The position numbers and the translations under genes are program-made. Below, piece by piece: positions 63,776-64,000 of a stretch of DNA of 64,000 nucleotides. Position 1 is the stretch's first letter; each line of letters begins with the position of its first letter. The notes beneath the pieces are model-generated. The model did no database searches and was not told the DNA's origin. It was given only the letters and a program-made list of their open reading frames with translations. Source of the stretch: Bacillota bacterium (GTDB lineage: Bacteria > Bacillota > Sulfobacillia > RBS10-35 > Bu92); NCBI GenBank assembly GCA_014896375.1, contig JADBKN010000051.1, positions 309,035-373,034 on the forward strand, in the 5' to 3' direction.

Positions 63776-64000
63776 ATGTACATCCGCATCCGCTCACAGC
63801 ACGGCGATGCCCCGTTCACCTACTTCGACTTCTCCCAGCAGCCGGAACCGCTGCCGGCCAAGGAGCGGCTTGCTTCGGGCGTGGTGGGCAACGGCGTGAC
63901 GATCGATGTGGAGCAGGCTGCCGACATCATCCGCACCCTCGCCGAATGCGACCTGCCTGAAGCCGACCGCGAGCACAAGGAGGCGATCGAGGATCGCCTC
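63776..64000 (+). CDS. Unknown protein, N-terminal 75 residues (partial)
   Basis: Starts at ATG 63776 behind CGAGGAGGTG and runs off the window. The visible part MYIRIRSQHGDAPFTYFDFS, LASGVVGNGVTIDVEQAADI and IRTLAECDLPEADREHKEAI is soluble and not recognised. Upstream are an extended -10 (TGATACGAT, 63721-63729) and an imperfect palindrome AGAGAGGG-T-CCCTTTCT (63743-63759) near the expected start of transcription, perhaps an operator. It follows the ssrA gene, a usual integration target, but no integrase or att repeat is visible here. Confidence 0.6.
   Translation, partial: MYIRIRSQHGDAPFTYFDFSQQPEPLPAKERLASGVVGNGVTIDVEQAADIIRTLAECDLPEADREHKEAIEDRL

Overview
This 64 kb window looks like chromosome from a spore-forming, very high-GC member of the Bacillota, of the Symbiobacterium/Thermaerobacter kind. 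That placement is inferred from gene content and order; no comparison was run. Supporting signs are an alpha/beta-type small acid-soluble spore protein, a SleB-type cortex hydrolase, inverted TGTCGAA (Spo0A-like) boxes, a PurR-type operator, a sufC-sufD-sufS-sufU cluster, a DivIVA-like protein, a one-piece tmRNA and the gap-pgk-tpiA-gpmI-eno-secG...rnr...smpB-ssrA order. Genes are tightly packed, often with ATGA/GTGA overlaps, and GTG and TTG starts are common. Because of the GC content almost every gene has long antisense ORF shadows, which were left out.

Layout. 0-3.3 kb: polyamine genes (speE end, speB), argS and a small XRE regulator, all rightward. 3.4-11 kb: a leftward dipeptide/oligopeptide uptake operon (dppA-dppB-dppC, no ATPases), then leftward htrA, a membrane-anchored glutamate-synthase-like FMN protein and tpx. 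11.2-28 kb: a large exopolysaccharide-type region. It has two leftward operons separated by a rightward polysaccharide deacetylase. One reads PelF-like glycosyltransferase, DivIVA-like protein, coiled-coil/PRC-barrel protein, MurJ-like flippase. The other reads PelG-like membrane protein, two tandem paralogous membrane proteins, GT2, ATP-grasp ligase, HD-GYP protein, GH114-like hydrolase. Together they resemble a strongly rearranged Gram-positive Pel system and are the most interesting part of the window. 28-31 kb: a Gdt1-like half-transporter, tRNA-Arg(CCG), and a Fur/PerR-like regulator with a P1B-4 metal-exporting ATPase.

31-37 kb: glycerophosphodiesterase, the suf cluster (no sufB nearby) and a GltD-like oxidoreductase. 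37-43 kb: a small Clostridia-type protein behind two terminators and Spo0A-like boxes, then a complete liv branched-chain amino acid ABC operon. 43-51 kb: a PurBox-controlled purine permease, thioredoxin, a TPR protein, hemL, a P-loop/Asp23 fusion, SleB and a Na/Pi cotransporter-like protein. 51-64 kb: the lower-glycolysis operon, secG, a membrane pyrophosphatase, RNase R, the spore protein, smpB, ssrA and a partial unknown gene.

Taken together this is mostly housekeeping and cell-surface genome. The 11.5-28 kb block is the part not explained by a standard operon template.
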